DNA from: Corticium candelabrum
Taxonomy: Eukaryota; Porifera; Homoscleromorpha; Homosclerophorida; Plakinidae
NCBI RefSeq assembly: GCF_963422355.1
Contig: NC_085102.1
Location: forward strand, 1,458,876 to 1,522,875
DNA: 64,000 bases
Reading direction: 5' to 3'
This document shows, in pieces, positions 52,081-63,230 of this stretch. Made by a program: the position numbers and the translations under genes. The notes beneath the pieces were generated by a model. It saw only the letters and a list, made by a program, of their open reading frames with translations. It was not told the origin of the DNA and did no database searches. The number at the start of each line of letters is the position of its first letter. The stretch's first letter is position 1.

Positions 52081-52485
52081 TTATTTAAGTGAATAATTGA
52101 GCTTTGCAAAAACGCACTTTACTAGCTGAAGACCAGTATCAATTGCTACCCTTGTAGCTGGTATTGTAAGATACTCGATACCTAGCCTCTCACATTCCTG
52201 TGCAACTGCCTCAGCCAATTGTCGCTTTTCACTGTCACTCATGTTAGACAAGATTTGTACAACTGGTTTAAAGTCTTGACTATGTATTGCTCCTGCTGCA
52301 CCACCAAGAGCTCCTCCAACAAATATGCCAACTGGTCCACCGAGCAGTCCACCCAGGAATGCCCCTGTCCCTGCCATCATTGCTCCCTGAGTTGACTTCA
52401 CAAGTGTAGCTTGGAGCTCTGGATGCTTTTCTGCTATGTCACAGATAAGCTTATAAGCCCTTGCTACATTTACAACAGCTTGCAT
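52081..52485 (-). CDS. C19orf12-like: C19orf12-like protein 2 (134 aa)
   Basis: Intronless coding frame. Glycine-zipper hairpin QGAMMAGTGAFLGGLLGGPVG and GALGGAAGAI, then SQDFKPVVQILSNMSDSEK, then AVAQECERLGIEYLT. It is closer to the human sequence than gene 1 in the GGPxG turn. It shares the N-terminus MQ(A/S), the FKPV motif and the ECxxxGI motif with gene 1, 4.3 kb away on the same strand. Divergence is much larger than between the CTHRC1 copies, so this is an older tandem duplication. A GACTAG|G acceptor-like site lies close upstream of the ATG, as in gene 1. Confidence 0.8.
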   Translation of the reverse strand: MQAVVNVARAYKLICDIAEKHPELQATLVKSTQGAMMAGTGAFLGGLLGGPVGIFVGGALGGAAGAIHSQDFKPVVQILSNMSDSEKRQLAEAVAQECERLGIEYLTIPATRVAIDTGLQLVKCVFAKLNYSLK

Positions 52486-54031
52486 GACTGATGCAAAAAC
52501 CTAGTCTAAAACATATACAAACGTCACAAAAATTAAATGTACTTGTAATTACAACTACCAACAGACCAAAGTAATCTTTAAAATAATTAGCAATAATTTA
52601 TTATTTTTTAAAATTAGCCTTTACAGATAAATACATAATTTAATTAATGCACAGTTTGCATTTCTGCTGCCCTCTGGATTGTAGATTGTTTTTTAATTCC
52701 AAATCATTAAACTCAAACATGCTAGCATTCTTTGGGTATGTGTCCTATCTGACAAACCATGTTGTAATCAATCTCTGGCACCGTTTGTGAAGGTTTGCTG
52801 CACATGCTCAACGCTAACCTAATAAGCCCTTCCCATCACTTACTACATAATTTAATTGATTAAAATTTGATGCTCTATGACCACAGAAAACTAACAAATA
52901 AAACATCATGAGTACACTCACACTTCATGCAATACATAATACTAGAAGTACAGCATTTGCTTGCACCTGAGTTCTGCAACCTGTTAATTTCAAAAATAAG
53001 CAAACTGATTTAAATTTAAGGTAGCCGTATATCCAGTTGCTTCTAAACTAGAAAAGCTTACTTCCACAAGAATTATATCGTTTTTAGCTATATGCAGCTT
53101 TGTTGTAATGGCGTCACTGAAGACTTCGACCCCTAATAAAGTTGGCATAGTGATGTTTGTATTCTAATACCGAAAACTCCTAAGAAAAATTACGACGAAC
53201 CTAACAAGACCACGCCCAATACAAGACAAGAAGATTAATTAATTGTTGATCAAAAATCTCGCAAACGCCCCCTCGCTTCGCTCGCCACCGTGTCGTAAGG
53301 TGAGGCGCGTACAAGACAGATTTCTGTACTCGCAAACAACCTACCTGTAGAGGCTAAGTCTAGACGTGTGTAAGTTGTTGCACAGCATGCATGCAATTAA
53401 TTATAATATAGTCAACCAAAAACAATGCAACCAACCGACATTTTTATCTAACCAGAATCCCACGAATCTACTTCTAGTCCTATCTTATGGCTCTGCTCTA
53501 AAACAGACACGTACTTGCAGAAAGTCCCTTGATGTGCATGTACACTAGGCAGAGCTGACCAGCCAACGTGATCACCCACGTGACAAATGTGAAAGTCTAG
53601 GGCGTGCCGTTCAATTCAAAAGTGCACGATCGATCGTCTAATTGAGGGTCGTGCACGATCGATGGCACGTCGCAAATATCAACTACTGCGCATCGATCGT
53701 GCAGAACGCCCTAATGACAGTAGAAAGAGAAGAAACTTGTAGACTGGGAAGCCATCTATGGCCAAATACAGTCTCTTGTAGAGCAATTTTCAATAGCCTC
53801 TTCAAGGAGCTAGGTTGTTGCTAGTTATAATGTAAAATTTATAGTACCACTAGTACTCGCAACTGTGTCGTCCCCCAACTTTGTGTCGTCCCCCAACTTT
53901 GTGTCGTCCCCCAACTTTGTGCCATCCCCAATTTGGTTCCCTCCCCAATTTTGTACTCTCCCCCCAATTTTATGATCCCCGGTACGCGCCTGGTCAGTCT
54001 ATACTCTCTGTTCTTTGTATCAGTATGCGTA
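52486..54031. other. Intergenic, with a MITE-like palindrome and an 18-bp tandem repeat
   Basis: About 53597-53716 is bounded by TAGGGCGTGCCGTTC and GCAGAACGCCCTA, with CACGATCGAT motifs inside (MITE-like). 53865-53950 holds TGTGTCGTCCCCCAACTT three times, then degenerate copies. No gene is seen; the region before 52700 probably includes the gene 2 promoter. Confidence 0.5.
53865..53985. repeat. 18-bp tandem repeat
   Basis: Three perfect TGTGTCGTCCCCCAACTT units followed by decayed CCCCAATTT-type units. Confidence 0.85.
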
Positions 54032-54037
54032 CATACT

Positions 54038-54826
54038 CAGACCTGCCAACCTAGCAGTGTCAAAATGCGTGAGTTTGCAGGAAAACATGCTGGAGAATGC
54101 GGGAGTTTTCAAAATTTTTGGAAACGCCTACTATAGCATTAATATCAGTAAATTTATATCGTAATAAGTGTTAAATAATATATATAAATAATATCTAATC
54201 ATCAAAATTTAAGTATTTGCATGCCCGGTTGGAGTAGAAGCCATTAATTATTATAATTATAGCGCAACAAATGTTTAACAGATTGATTAATGTGCCTAGT
54301 TAGCGACACACAGCATCAACATCAATTACTAAACGTAATAGTTAATTAATTAGACACAGAACTTGTACTGTACGTACTACTGGCTGTTATAAAAATCTAA
54401 GAACAAAGTACATGCACATTCTCGTGGCTAGTTGGGATGTTCTGGATTCTATTTTCTTGTAGCCTTCTTCGATCGCTTTTCCAGTAATACATATGGTAAT
54501 CAGGTAGCCAGCCCCTCCCTCTTTTCCACTTCTGACCAACTCGTCATTCTATGTCGGTACAGTATTTTGACCAAGTATGCCAGGAAAGAGCCGGATGAAG
54601 AGAGGGGCTGACAAATGGAAATTGATATTGGAATATCAAGTATGTGCGTACACATGAATGTACTAAAACGGTAGAGTCACAGTTACACAGAACAGGCACG
54701 TCTATCATTTTGTTCACACCCACCAATGGTCAGAATGCGGGAGATTTGATGCCAAATGCGGGTAGGCGGGAGAAGGGTCCCAAATACGGGAGTCTCCCGC
54801 TCAATGCGGGAGAGTTGGCAGCTCTG
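54038..54826. mobile_element. 789-bp non-autonomous TIR element with a 6-bp duplication
   Basis: The ends read CAGACCTGCCAAC and, inverted, CAGAGCTGCCAAC, flanked by CATACT on both sides (54032-54037, 54827-54832). Subterminal GAATGCGGGAG motifs recur near both ends (54095-54110; several at 54730-54815). There is no coding sequence. The superfamily is unclear; the CAG start is hAT-like, but the duplication is 6 bp by eye. Confidence 0.75.
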
Positions 54827-54832
54827 CATACT

Positions 54833-57800
54833 ACTGTGTTTCTCATAGATTTGGATGCAAATGAAGCTATTTGGCACAAAGACTGCCTGTCGATCCTTTC
54901 TCGGGCAGCTGCCTAGCTATCCAGACATGTCTTGGCATGAGATCTAGATGTCTAGTGAAGTCCATGGACGTGATCTTGGATCTCAGGACTTACCCTACAT
55001 GTATCCTTGTAACATATAGCTAAGCTAACATATGATGGTCTAGCACTTTAGCGCTTCATCATTGAACTAGAAACTGCTGTTGTGAGCGTGCACTGTAGCC
55101 AACTGAACGTGAGTCATCCGAAAACACTTGTTACATGTAAGAAAAAATTTACTATTTTAATAAATTTTAATAAAAGTAAAAATTTAAAGATGGTAGATAT
55201 CGGCTACTTTAGTATTTTACTGAGGGTGTATGCACTGCTGTCCTCTTAGACCAAAAAATTTTGAAGAGTTTAGTGTACGTGTATCTTTCTACAGACTTTT
55301 TAGAATTTGTAGTTTTAAATGTTGGCAAAATCTGTAAACCAGTACGTTGCAGTCAAGATGAATCAGAGGAACACCGGAAACTCAAGAAAGATAGCAAGCC
55401 CTGGCTACAGATTACGTTGCATTTGATCCGTGAGCTTACTAGGAACTGCATTAGACTATTAACTAGAAGTACATTTACTTGAATTCGAAATAACAAAAAC
55501 GTTTCTAATGTCGTTGGTGATTTAGATTGACACTTGTTAGTTTGGTTTGTCTTTTGCATTTTCTGTTTACATGCTGATGATATCTATTTTGGAATAAAGA
55601 GAATGAAACAGACGTTGAAATGTCTCTGTTAATAAATTAATTCTAGATAAATTACTGTTACATCTTACCTAGTCGTCAATTCCTGTACCAATGATTGATG
55701 GAAACCCTCTTTTCAATAATGCTGGATCTGTTCTTGTAACTGTTTAGAAACAAACAAGTATAACTGTATTTGATATTGTAAATTTTGATTAATTGAAATC
55801 ACGAGATTTAACACTTTTGCTTAGCGCGCGTTATGCCTAATAATTTTGCTTTTGCCAGTCTGTTTCGATCTAAAAACTAAAACATTGCGCATTATGTAGT
55901 TACAACTGCATACTTACAAGACTATATAATACACTTAAGTTACTAGACTTGTTCCGTGTTGGACTTCGGAGTTCAGAGAAAGCTGAGCATGCGTACGTAA
56001 TAGTGACGTAATGGCAAACTTCCTTGGCGCACTGCGGCTCATAACTTGGTTGCATTTCTTCGTGTTTGCTTCTAGTTCTCCTCTGCTAGGAGTCAAGAAG
56101 AAGGACTTTGTAAGGCTAATGTAATTGTACGGATTTCACTACATGTGCCTGCGCCGTTTGCATGACTTGGTCATGGCAGTCTTACGTAACTACATGAGCA
56201 GACTCTATAGTCTACCTTACTTTACTGTTAAGTCTATACTACTTTCTATACTAGACTAGTAAGTTATTCTGCGAATAGAGCTATTGATTGTCCCGTATGT
56301 CCTGTTAGTCGTCCATCGGATTTTTTTGTGCCAGATAACTAAAGTTGTGAAACTACAGAAGATTATCGAAATTTCAAATATTAAATTTTAGTACTCTACT
56401 TAATTTTATTTGCATAAATATCACAAGATCTGTGCTACAGAAATGTGTGGTAGTGTTGGTGTGTTGCTGTTCACTATAGGAAGGAAAAGATGGACAGTTT
56501 CATGCTTTTGTAAACAACTCGTTAGCTCTAGAGAAAGGAGGATGAATTGCTATGTATTTACAAGGTGTGTCTGAGTATTTATTGCAATGTACAGTATGTA
56601 CAGTATTTGTAAAGTATGTTTTATTTATATTAGTAGCATTCAATTTAAGGTGCATTTGGTTTAATATAAAATGTAATTGTAATTTATTATTTTATTTGTG
56701 CACTGTAACGGATCTTTCTAACTTAAATAAATAGATTAATATGTCTAATGCAACATCTAGCTGTTCTCATTAGCCCGAGGGTGCATGCACTAGGGTTACA
56801 TTAATACCGCTGTGGACCAACGATTCCCTAGCCAGACCTACGACTGGCAATTGGAATACAAAGCATGGGCTCATTGTTATTGCTGTTTTAATTAGCATGC
56901 CAGATGTTGACAATCCTACGTGCCAGTTAATGTGTTCAGCTCCCGTTTTCATGCTCTTCAGTACAAGTTAGTTTGGATGTTTGAGCATTGGAGTCTCAGA
57001 TGGAGTCTTGGAAATTTTGACTTTGATGTATGGCATGTCGGGATCAGCTTGAGTATATACTGCCTTGGCTTACATCTTTTGGTTTTGTAATGCTTTAATT
57101 GAGTTATGACATCTGAATCTGTCATTTCTGGCTTGTAAATTTACATGTCAGGATTGATGTCTGAATAGACACAGTCTGTCATGTGTACTACTATATAGTA
57201 GAACTAAATGTTAACTGGTACGACCTGTAGCTTATTGGTTGGTGTAACTAAAAGGTTTTAGGCCAAAGTCATGTTTGACAGCATGTTGAAGCTTTTACAT
57301 CTTCAGTAACGCAGCATTTCTTACTGTGATACAACACAGGTATACACACACCGAACACCAGCAACAGAAACAGCGCTTGCCAGAGTGGCGGACACAGTTT
57401 GTATAGAGTAGTTGTTATAAGGTGACCGTGCTACAATCTAACTTAAAATAGATGTATGGAAATGTCCATAAAATATAAACTGCATTTTGTGTAAGACTGC
57501 TCTGGGGCTGTTGTTCCAACAGAGGCAGTTATTGTGTAATTGTATTGGTCAAAGACTATGAATTAGAAGCAACAAAGTTGAAGCACGTATCACTAAATCT
57601 TTTCTATTTTCAACACTCCACAACAAAAGCAGCCACTCTAAGAGCATTGTAAAACCACACAGTTGTCAAGAACAGATGCAATGTAACTCACTAGCTTGTG
57701 TTGGCTGGGAATGTATTGTGCTATTATTGTCAGGCATCAAGTATGGTCTCAATATAAACGTGAGTAGGCACACAGTGACACAAGCATATGTTAGTATGAC

Positions 57801-58147
57801 ATCTACACGTGGCTTCTTGGGTGACTCTAGGATGTTTGTTTCAAGGTCTTAAGGCACACTGCTTTTTCAGATAGGGACTTATTCAAACATTAATGTTGTC
57901 AACAAGCACATTTTAGTCTTCTTTGTCGTAATAATGACACATTTGTGAAGAAGTCAAAGACTCCAAAACTGTGGCATCTCTAGGCTAGTTTACGTTGTGT
58001 CTCAACCATTTTCTTTGCCAATTCGTGGGCAAAATCAATTGTCAGGGAAAGTGGAATTTAGTGTAGCTGTAGTAGTTCATATTTTGTATTGTCTTCAAAC
58101 ATTTGACTTGACCATCTTATCTTATTTGTGTGTACTATGTTGTCAGG
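54833..58147. other. 3.3-kb intergenic region upstream of the Roco-like gene
   Basis: About 55085-55600 is a copy of the dispersed spacer repeat (CCAGTACGTTGCAGTCAAG at 55340; TTTGGTTTGTCTTTTGCATTTT). The rest shows no recognisable exon. A 5' exon of the Roco-like gene might be hidden at 57900-58070, but no motif supports one. Confidence 0.45.
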
Positions 58148-59190
58148 ATGGTAAGAGACCATACCAACTGACTGATGGTAAACTGAGAAGACGACTGAGG
58201 AAAGCACTAGTGAGACGTTTATGTAGTGAGATATGGTGGTATGTGTAGAATGGATGGATTATATTGTCAGGATGAACAGAAGTATGCTGTTCTGTTTGCT
58301 GAGGGCGCAGTGAGACCAGAAACCATCAAGTTGTGTTTCATCAGTTCAGAAGGAGCAGGAAAGATGACACTCATGGAGGCTCTCAAACGAGGGTGGTTCA
58401 GACGAATTTTCACAAATGAGAATCAAGCAGACAACCCGGATTGTGAAGAGGAACGCACGATTGGTATCAACATGATGACAGCCCTTATTCCAGGAGTGGG
58501 TCTTGTCTCACTGTGGGACCACACAGGTCAAAAGCAGTTCCACAAAACCCACGGCCTTTTCTTCTCTCCATCCAACTCGTTCTTCATCTTGCTAGTGAGT
58601 CTAGTGAGAGGAAAGGAGAGACGACGGTGCAGCGATGAGGAGTTGTGAGATGAGCTTCAGTACTGGCTCTCATTTTCAGATCCAGTTTGGATGGAGGTTT
58701 TGTACCCACAGTGTTGATAATGGCCAGTCGAGGAGATTATTATCGTGATGGTCAGCGTGTGTTGCAGCGTGTGGTCGACTACATTCGTGAGCTGTTCAAA
58801 GGCAAGATCAACATCATTCAAGAATGTTTGGTTATCGACTGCAGGCAGAGCAAACCTCCTGAAATGAACCAACTGACAAAGTTGTTACGTGGCATTAAGC
58901 AGCAACTTGAGGAGGTGATCAAAACTAATTCTGTTGGACTTGTTTACTTGCTAATTCAGATATTTATGTTACAGTCTGCTCCTCTGTATCCTCGTCTTTG
59001 TCAGCCAGTCGAGTCCAAGTTACTTCGTTCCCTTCGGAACAAACAAGAATATCCATTCATAGAGACGGCAACACTCATGGAGAGGATTGAGCAGGAAGCA
59101 TGTCCGGGACAAGAGAAGAAGGTTGTAGAGAAGGTAGTTGGTTTTCTGGATGAATCAGGAGAGGTGAGATGACTAGCAGCTGTTTAGTCA

Positions 59191-59195
<5 letters not shown>

Positions 59196-59250
<55 letters not shown>
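59196..59250. repeat. (GT)n microsatellite
   Basis: About 27 GT units directly before the SINE-like head in the Roco-like gene intron. Confidence 0.96.
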
Positions 59251-59252
<2 letters not shown>

Positions 59253-59660
59253 TGTGATAGCTCAGTTGGTTAGAGGGTCATCTTATGGAGTGTTTACATC
59301 GTCGATCTTGAAGGGTCACAAGTTCAGTCACAGTGATGGCAAGCTATGGCATAGTTTCCGTAAGCAAGAGACTAACACACATTTGCTTTTCTTGACTCAG
59401 GAGTATATATGAGTACCTGGTCATTGACTGAGGACTCAAGCAGCCTTCGGCTGTGACGTGACATCAGCCACTGGGGTCTTGGTGAGACTTTGGGTGCTCA
59501 CACCACACTTGGCTTCACAAGTCAGTGCTCCCGCGAGTGCCTGACCTGGCTCCAGGAATTTGCTAGCACAGGCCCAAAGTTTCCTGAGTAGTGCACAGGG
59601 CCCAGCTTAACAGCTTGGGGCGTGACCTCTGAGAGGCAGCTTCTGATGCTTAGGTTTCTT
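59251..59660 (+). mobile_element. tRNA-derived SINE-like repeat, copy 1
   Basis: The head carries an A-box-like TAGCTCAGTTGG (59258-59269) and a B-box-like GGTCACAAGTTCAGTC (59313-59328), about 45 bp apart, as in tRNA-derived pol III promoters. It does not fold into a full tRNA: there is no matching acceptor stem. The body (GAGTATATATGAGTACCTGGTC and onward) recurs in copy 2. It sits in the intron 59164-60189. Confidence 0.65.
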
Positions 59661-59662
59661 AG

Positions 59663-59664
<2 letters not shown>

Positions 59665-59760
<96 letters not shown>
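59665..59760. repeat. (GT)n microsatellite
   Basis: About 48 GT units, preceding the second SINE-like body as the first array precedes copy 1. Confidence 0.96.
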
Positions 59761-59761
<1 letters not shown>

Positions 59762-60100
59762 AGTGCCCATGGCCAAGCTCCAGGTGGATTGTAGCACTGG
59801 CCCTAAGCCTCCACACTGGGGAGCTATCTTCACAACTGACCTTAAGGTCGACGTCAAACGACATGAAGAGCTTAACATTTGTCCACTTGTTTTTTGTGTG
59901 TATTGAAGTATAAATGAGTACTTGGTCAATTGACTTAGGATGTACATCCTGCACAAAATGGGTACTTGTGAGCTTCAGGTCCAGTCCCAGAGCAGCACCA
60001 AATTCAGTGCCTTTTGATGCCTCTGACCAAGTTCCAATGGGATACATTAGCACGACGGGAAACTTTGAGTAGTGTCAGAGGCTCTGAATAATACTAAGTA
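59761..60100 (+). mobile_element. SINE-like repeat, copy 2 (headless)
   Basis: Shares with copy 1 the blocks GTATAAATGAGTACTTGGTC (59907-59926, versus GTATATATGAGTACCTGGTC) and CTGACC..GTTCCA followed by TAGCAC and TGAGTAGTG (60022-60075). The tRNA-like head is missing. Confidence 0.55.
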
Positions 60101-61869
60101 GAGGGAACTATTTCGGATATAAAACATCCAATTGGCGTATCCATTTGTCCATATTTCTGTGTTGAACTAATGTTATGATGTGTGTTTAGATTGCTGTTGT
60201 TGGTGATGTGGCCGCTCTCAATCCTGCTTGTCTACATCAATATGCCATCGATCCTATTGTTGCATCTGAGGATTTCAAGTGGCATGTCAGGTCAGAGAGA
60301 ATTGATGGCACAGTAACAAAAGAAGAAGCAAAAACGGCAATCGATCATTACTTGAGAGATCACAAGATTGCTATTCAACTCTACACAGATAAAGTTCTCC
60401 CTATCACAAATCTCTTGGTGTCTGCTTCAAAGTCGAAGGCAGAGATGACAAGTACATGTTTCCAGCTCTCTTGCCTCCTAAGGATCTGTCTGTCATGTGG
60501 GAGAAAGATGAGAGTAAGAAAGTGTATGTCGGTCGACGTCAAGTGTGCAGCAGTCAGACGACCATCTTCAGTCCATCTACATTCTGCATGTTTCAATCTA
60601 AAGTTTGCACAACACTAGATCCAACGGCAAGGCTGTGGAGGGATGGACTGATCTTATCACAAGGCAGTACAGTTCATAATCTCATTGAGTGTTTGGTGGC
60701 CATGATAGATTCTGTTTGTTCTGTTGACTTTGTGTGTTATGGAGGCAAACAAACCGAAGCAGAATGTGTTTTACTGCTGGACACTGTCATGTCGCTTTGG
60801 ACAGATATGTTAGACAGCTCCAGTCCGGGCACTGAATATCAGACTGAATATCTGAGCAGAAAGCATTTGGAGGAACACAAAGAACTGAAATAAGTCACTA
60901 CCTACTCTGAGGAGAAAATCAAGGAAGCAAAAGCAAAGGAAGAAGGAGCATATGCTGCTGTCAAACAAACAGTTGGTGATAAGGTGATGGTAGAAAGTCT
61001 TGGTGACCTGCTGATCGTATCCAGCAGACCAGTGACTGGACAGTGCAATGTGACTTTGACGGCCGATATGAAAATAGATGTTTTAAGGGAATTGGGGCTA
61101 GAAGAAGCTTCTCACTTGAGATTTACATTTCAACAAGGTAACTTGATTTTTCATCCACACAAAATTGTAATAAAATGCTACACTGATATGAATTTTATTA
61201 CCAACACACTTGATATTCCAATGTCAACAGTTCACTCATATTTAGTAACTGCATGACAATTTTATTGTGTACTAGAGTAGTATGGAGTTGCTGATTGTGA
61301 CAATTGACTACAATTACAATTGATCAGTATGTGAAGCACTAAAGTAGGCAGATAAACCATGTTGTACAAGCAACTGACCCATTTGTGCTATTACATTCAG
61401 CTATTGCTTTAGTATCTATTGGTGGCACTGCGTTGTCCACTAGTAGTCAGACCATTTCCCTGTTGCTATCTGTAAGGTGACGAGACATCTTCTCGCTTTA
61501 CATATATATAGAGGGAGAGATCTTGCTATGAATATCTGTCCACATATGATGCTAATTTTCTGTGTCTATAGCACATGACATGTTTTGTGTGTAAGAAACA
61601 TGCCCGATTTCAAGTCCATAAGAGATGCTGTTGTTAAGCACTGCAGTAGCCAGTGGTATGAGATTGGGTTGACCATATTGAGACTCAACAGTATGAGATC
61701 AGAAGACAGAACATTTGATATACCGTATTCTACTGGCAAATTGCTTGCTCTCATTGAAGCACGAAGGACTAAAGATGGAGGAAGGAAGACGGCAGAGGAC
61801 TTGTTGAGGATGTGTTATGAGATATCTACACCAGTATGTGAAGAAATGAAAGTTGAATTTAAGAGGTAA

Positions 61870-63230
61870 ACTCATATGTGAATGCTAATAGATGGTTTGA
61901 CATTGACAAGATGTGTTGTCATTATTTAGCAAACAGACATAAAAGACGATTATTGCCTCTCACACAACCTCCTGTAGGTACTCTGCTAGGATGACGACGT
62001 TTTGCTCTAGAAACAATTTATTGTATTGATTCAATCATTATGTTGAACACTTTAGAGTATTGTTACACATTTTGTCAATTGTGTGAGATTGATCAGTTGA
62101 ACGATTGTTTGTCTTCCCTCAGCAAATTGTAACAAGTAGGTAATACACGTGGTTATGCTCAAGTTGTATCAACTTACCATCAGGACAGACTGGCAAATGA
62201 ATGATAATTTGAGTTTTACTTTCTATTGTCTTCATTAAAGGAGGTTCATAAAACAAACAGGTTTGGAACAATAGAGATTTGCAGCTGAAGAGAAGTCAAG
62301 CGTATGTTGCCAGCATGGTATACATGTGTTTGTGTCAAAGTGCTAGTATAATAGCAATTAATCTTGTGTAGCTGCAGCAACATACACTCCATACTACTCG
62401 CTACCCTAAGAAAAATCTGATGCAACATCTCTCACTAAATTATGTCACCAACAATCATCAACTCATATTACAGCAATAATTACCATCATCCCATCTAGAG
62501 TTAGTATAATATTACATCCAGACGTAAGTAGACGCTATATACTCTAAATCATTGTTTGTGTATATTTCCTCTTTCACTCATTCTCATGCAGTTCCTCAAT
62601 CTCTTCCTATTTTTCCTCATGACGTTTAGTGATTAATTAAAATCACCACGTGCACATCAGCATGAGAATCATTACGGGGTAACAATTGTTAGAGAGTCCA
62701 AAGCGGCAACACTTGTGCACAACGACATATAACTGTTTCCTGCTAGATTATCAATGGTCACTTAACTTAATTCTGCTACTAATGGTCACCACTGATTACA
62801 TGCAGACACAGCAAAGATAAACGATGTACAGATGGACAGACAGACAGATGGACGGGCAGGTGAGTGGGCATATGCATACGGATAAATAAAGTCAATATTT
62901 GTCAACAGACCAACAAAACCTTACAAACCCATCTTTCAACTACAACGTGCTCATGCTCCAAGTCATTCGTTTCTGTCTGTAGTAATTAATCCTTCAGTTG
63001 TCGTTACTTCAGCAGACAAAACAGTAAATTAAGTATCAATCTGCAATAGTCCATACAAGACATGTAGCTTCATTGAAAACAAGCTTCTACGAATAGTGTA
63101 GTGAAGAGATGATTGATGAATATAGTAATATATTTACTACAGTTCACGCACTCAATTTCAGCAGTCATTTTGTGCACAACTGATTGCAATCCAACACAAC
63201 TGGCTGTTGTCTATTAGAAGCTTGTCAATC
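61870..63230. other. Intergenic, no gene seen
   Basis: AT-rich sequence after the Death-domain exon. Short CAGACAGA/GACGGGCAG-type runs lie near 62835-62860. No coding frame or RNA gene is supported. Confidence 0.45.

Larger units (their letters stand above)
58148..61869 (+). pseudogene. Roco (Roc-COR) protein with a C-terminal Death domain, disrupted
   Basis: Roc GTPase part (~58280-58960): P-loop-like SSEGAGKMTLMEAL, switch ERTIGINMM, WDHTGQKQFH (the WDxxGQ motif of LRRK/Roco), LVSLVRGKE, VLIMASRGD, QECLVIDCRQS. COR part: exons 58975-59163 and 60190-60890 (FLDESGE | IAVVGDVAALNP, DGTVTKEEA, MFPALLPPKDLSVMW). The last exon, about 61599-61869, is a Death domain (SIRDAVVKHCSSQWYEIGLTI, LLRMCYEISTPVCEE). 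Disruptions: TGA at 58646-58648, a frameshift near 58680, another near 60420, TAA at 60891-60893. The Lys in the P-loop is kept. A 35-nt intron (58645-58679) could bypass the first two defects, but nothing obvious bypasses the later two. In animals, Roco-Death proteins are cytoplasmic GTPases of the DAPK1/MFHAS1/LRRK type. No N-terminal LRR or ankyrin part was found. Recent pseudogene or assembly errors. Confidence 0.75.

Noticed and set aside
59251-59330. Candidate tRNA gene
   Set aside because: It has A- and B-box-like motifs, but no acceptor stem pairing and no convincing anticodon arm, and the body is repeated nearby. A tRNA-derived SINE fits better.
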